This document shows, piece by piece, positions 63,576 to 64,000 of a DNA stretch of 64,000 nucleotides; the first letter of the stretch is position 1, and each line of letters starts with the position of its first letter. The notes below the pieces were generated by a model. It ran no database searches. It was not told the DNA's origin and saw nothing but the letters and a program-made list of their open reading frames with translations. Source of the DNA: AC-32 sp963772975 (GTDB lineage: Bacteria; Actinomycetota; Thermoleophilia; Gaiellales; Gaiellaceae); the NCBI GenBank assembly GCA_963772975.1, contig CAVYZH010000011.1:124001-188000 (forward strand), read 5' to 3'. The position numbers and the translations under genes are program-made.

Positions 63576-64000
63576 ATGGCAGAAACCGGGACGATGAGGG
63601 TCAAGAGCGGCCTCGCCGAGATGCTCAAGGGCGGGGTGATCATGGACGTCACCGACGCCGAGCAGGCGCGCATCGCCGAGGACGCGGGCGCCGTCGCCGT
63701 GATGGCATTGGAGCGCGTGCCGGCGGACATCCGTCGCGAGGGCGGCGTTGCGCGCATGGCCGACCCGGACAAGATCCGCGAGATCCAGGAGGTCGTCTCG
63801 ATTCCCGTGATGGCGAAGTGCCGGATCGGCCACTTCGTCGAGGCGCAGGTGCTCGAGGCGCTCGAGGTCGACTACATCGACGAGAGCGAGGTGCTGACGC
63901 CGGCCGACACCGCGCATCACGTGAACAAATGGGCCTTCACCGTGCCGTTCGTCTGCGGCTGCACGAACCTCGGCGAGGCTTTGAGACGACTCGCTGAAGG
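63576..64000 (+). CDS. pdxS: Pyridoxal 5'-phosphate synthase subunit PdxS, 3' partial
   Basis: PdxS makes pyridoxal phosphate from ribose 5-phosphate, glyceraldehyde 3-phosphate and ammonia supplied by PdxT. The visible 141 residues carry LKGGVIMDVTDAEQARIAE, GAVAVMALERVPADIR, ARMADPDKI and PVMAKCRIGHFVEAQ, including the catalytic Lys of VMAK. The gene continues past the right edge. TAGAAT at 63563-63568 lies 7 nt before the ATG, which suggests a leaderless transcript. Confidence 0.95.
   Translation, partial: MAETGTMRVKSGLAEMLKGGVIMDVTDAEQARIAEDAGAVAVMALERVPADIRREGGVARMADPDKIREIQEVVSIPVMAKCRIGHFVEAQVLEALEVDYIDESEVLTPADTAHHVNKWAFTVPFVCGCTNLGEALRRLAE

Overview
The window is GC-rich chromosomal DNA, about two-thirds G+C by eye, packed with genes on both strands. 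GTG and TTG starts are frequent. A clpS-DUF2017 pair, a primary-type sigma factor, a DrrAB-like exporter, an Rpf/transglycosylase-like secreted protein and many leaderless promoters (TAnnnT followed 6-8 nt later by the start codon) point to an actinobacterium. The mixture of families looks most like the Thermoleophilia branch (Solirubrobacterales/Gaiellales), which is an inference. There is no phage, transposon, integrase, plasmid or CRISPR signature.

Layout. 0-6.4 kb: a 5'-truncated multicopper oxidase, a PAS-LuxR regulator, cytochrome bd oxidase (cydAB) and a ClC-type chloride transporter. 6.5-13.7 kb: a sugar-oxidation cluster with a type II NADH dehydrogenase (frameshifted), glucose-6-phosphate dehydrogenase, a GH15 hydrolase, a GMC oxidoreductase and an aldose epimerase, nearly gapless. 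13.8-22.9 kb: a secreted sialidase-like propeller, a DrrAB exporter with a third coupled gene, an alcohol dehydrogenase-like protein, a TolB-like propeller, a CBS protein, a BI-1 protein and WrbA. 22.9-29.6 kb: a Vps62-like membrane protein coupled to a YihY protein, a GFA protein, a SagB-type dehydrogenase and a quinone reductase. 29.7-41.2 kb: an FG-GAP/PASTA protein, TOPRIM and YjbR proteins, a methyltransferase relic, and a run of secreted enzymes (C39 peptidase, trypsin-like protease, phytase-like esterase). It ends with a P450 overlapping a frameshifted queF and a deoxyribosyltransferase-like gene. 41.2-51.7 kb: a large secreted Ig-like repeat protein, a P-loop ATPase, an APH-like kinase, a class I amidotransferase coupled to a sulfotransferase, an MFS transporter, a sigma factor, clpS and DUF2017. 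52.0 kb: a tRNA with anticodon CAT (Ile2 favoured), with a broken copy of its 5' end exactly 200 bp upstream. 52-57.4 kb: small membrane proteins, an unknown 237-aa protein, a CMD-like protein, a PAS-LuxR gene broken by TGA, a K+ channel and a membrane-anchored propeller.

57.5-63.5 kb is the least explained block. Two homologous membrane proteins of 375 and 374 aa share a C-terminal GFSER motif and belong to no family I recognise. They bracket a minus-strand operon: paralogue 2, a lysozyme-like/NlpC-P60 protein, a cyclic-nucleotide-fold protein, an FAD oxidoreductase and an OsmC protein. Paralogue 1 converges on the end of the operon. pdxS runs off the right edge.

Two architectural habits recur. 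Co-directional genes are coupled through GTGA/TTGA (once CTGA) stop-start overlaps, and convergent genes share a 4-bp CTAG or CTAA stop overlap. Several conserved genes are broken by one-base changes (NDH-2, queF, the NlpC gene, the PAS-LuxR paralogue, possibly the FG-GAP gene). These could be assembly indels or real decay and need read-level checks.
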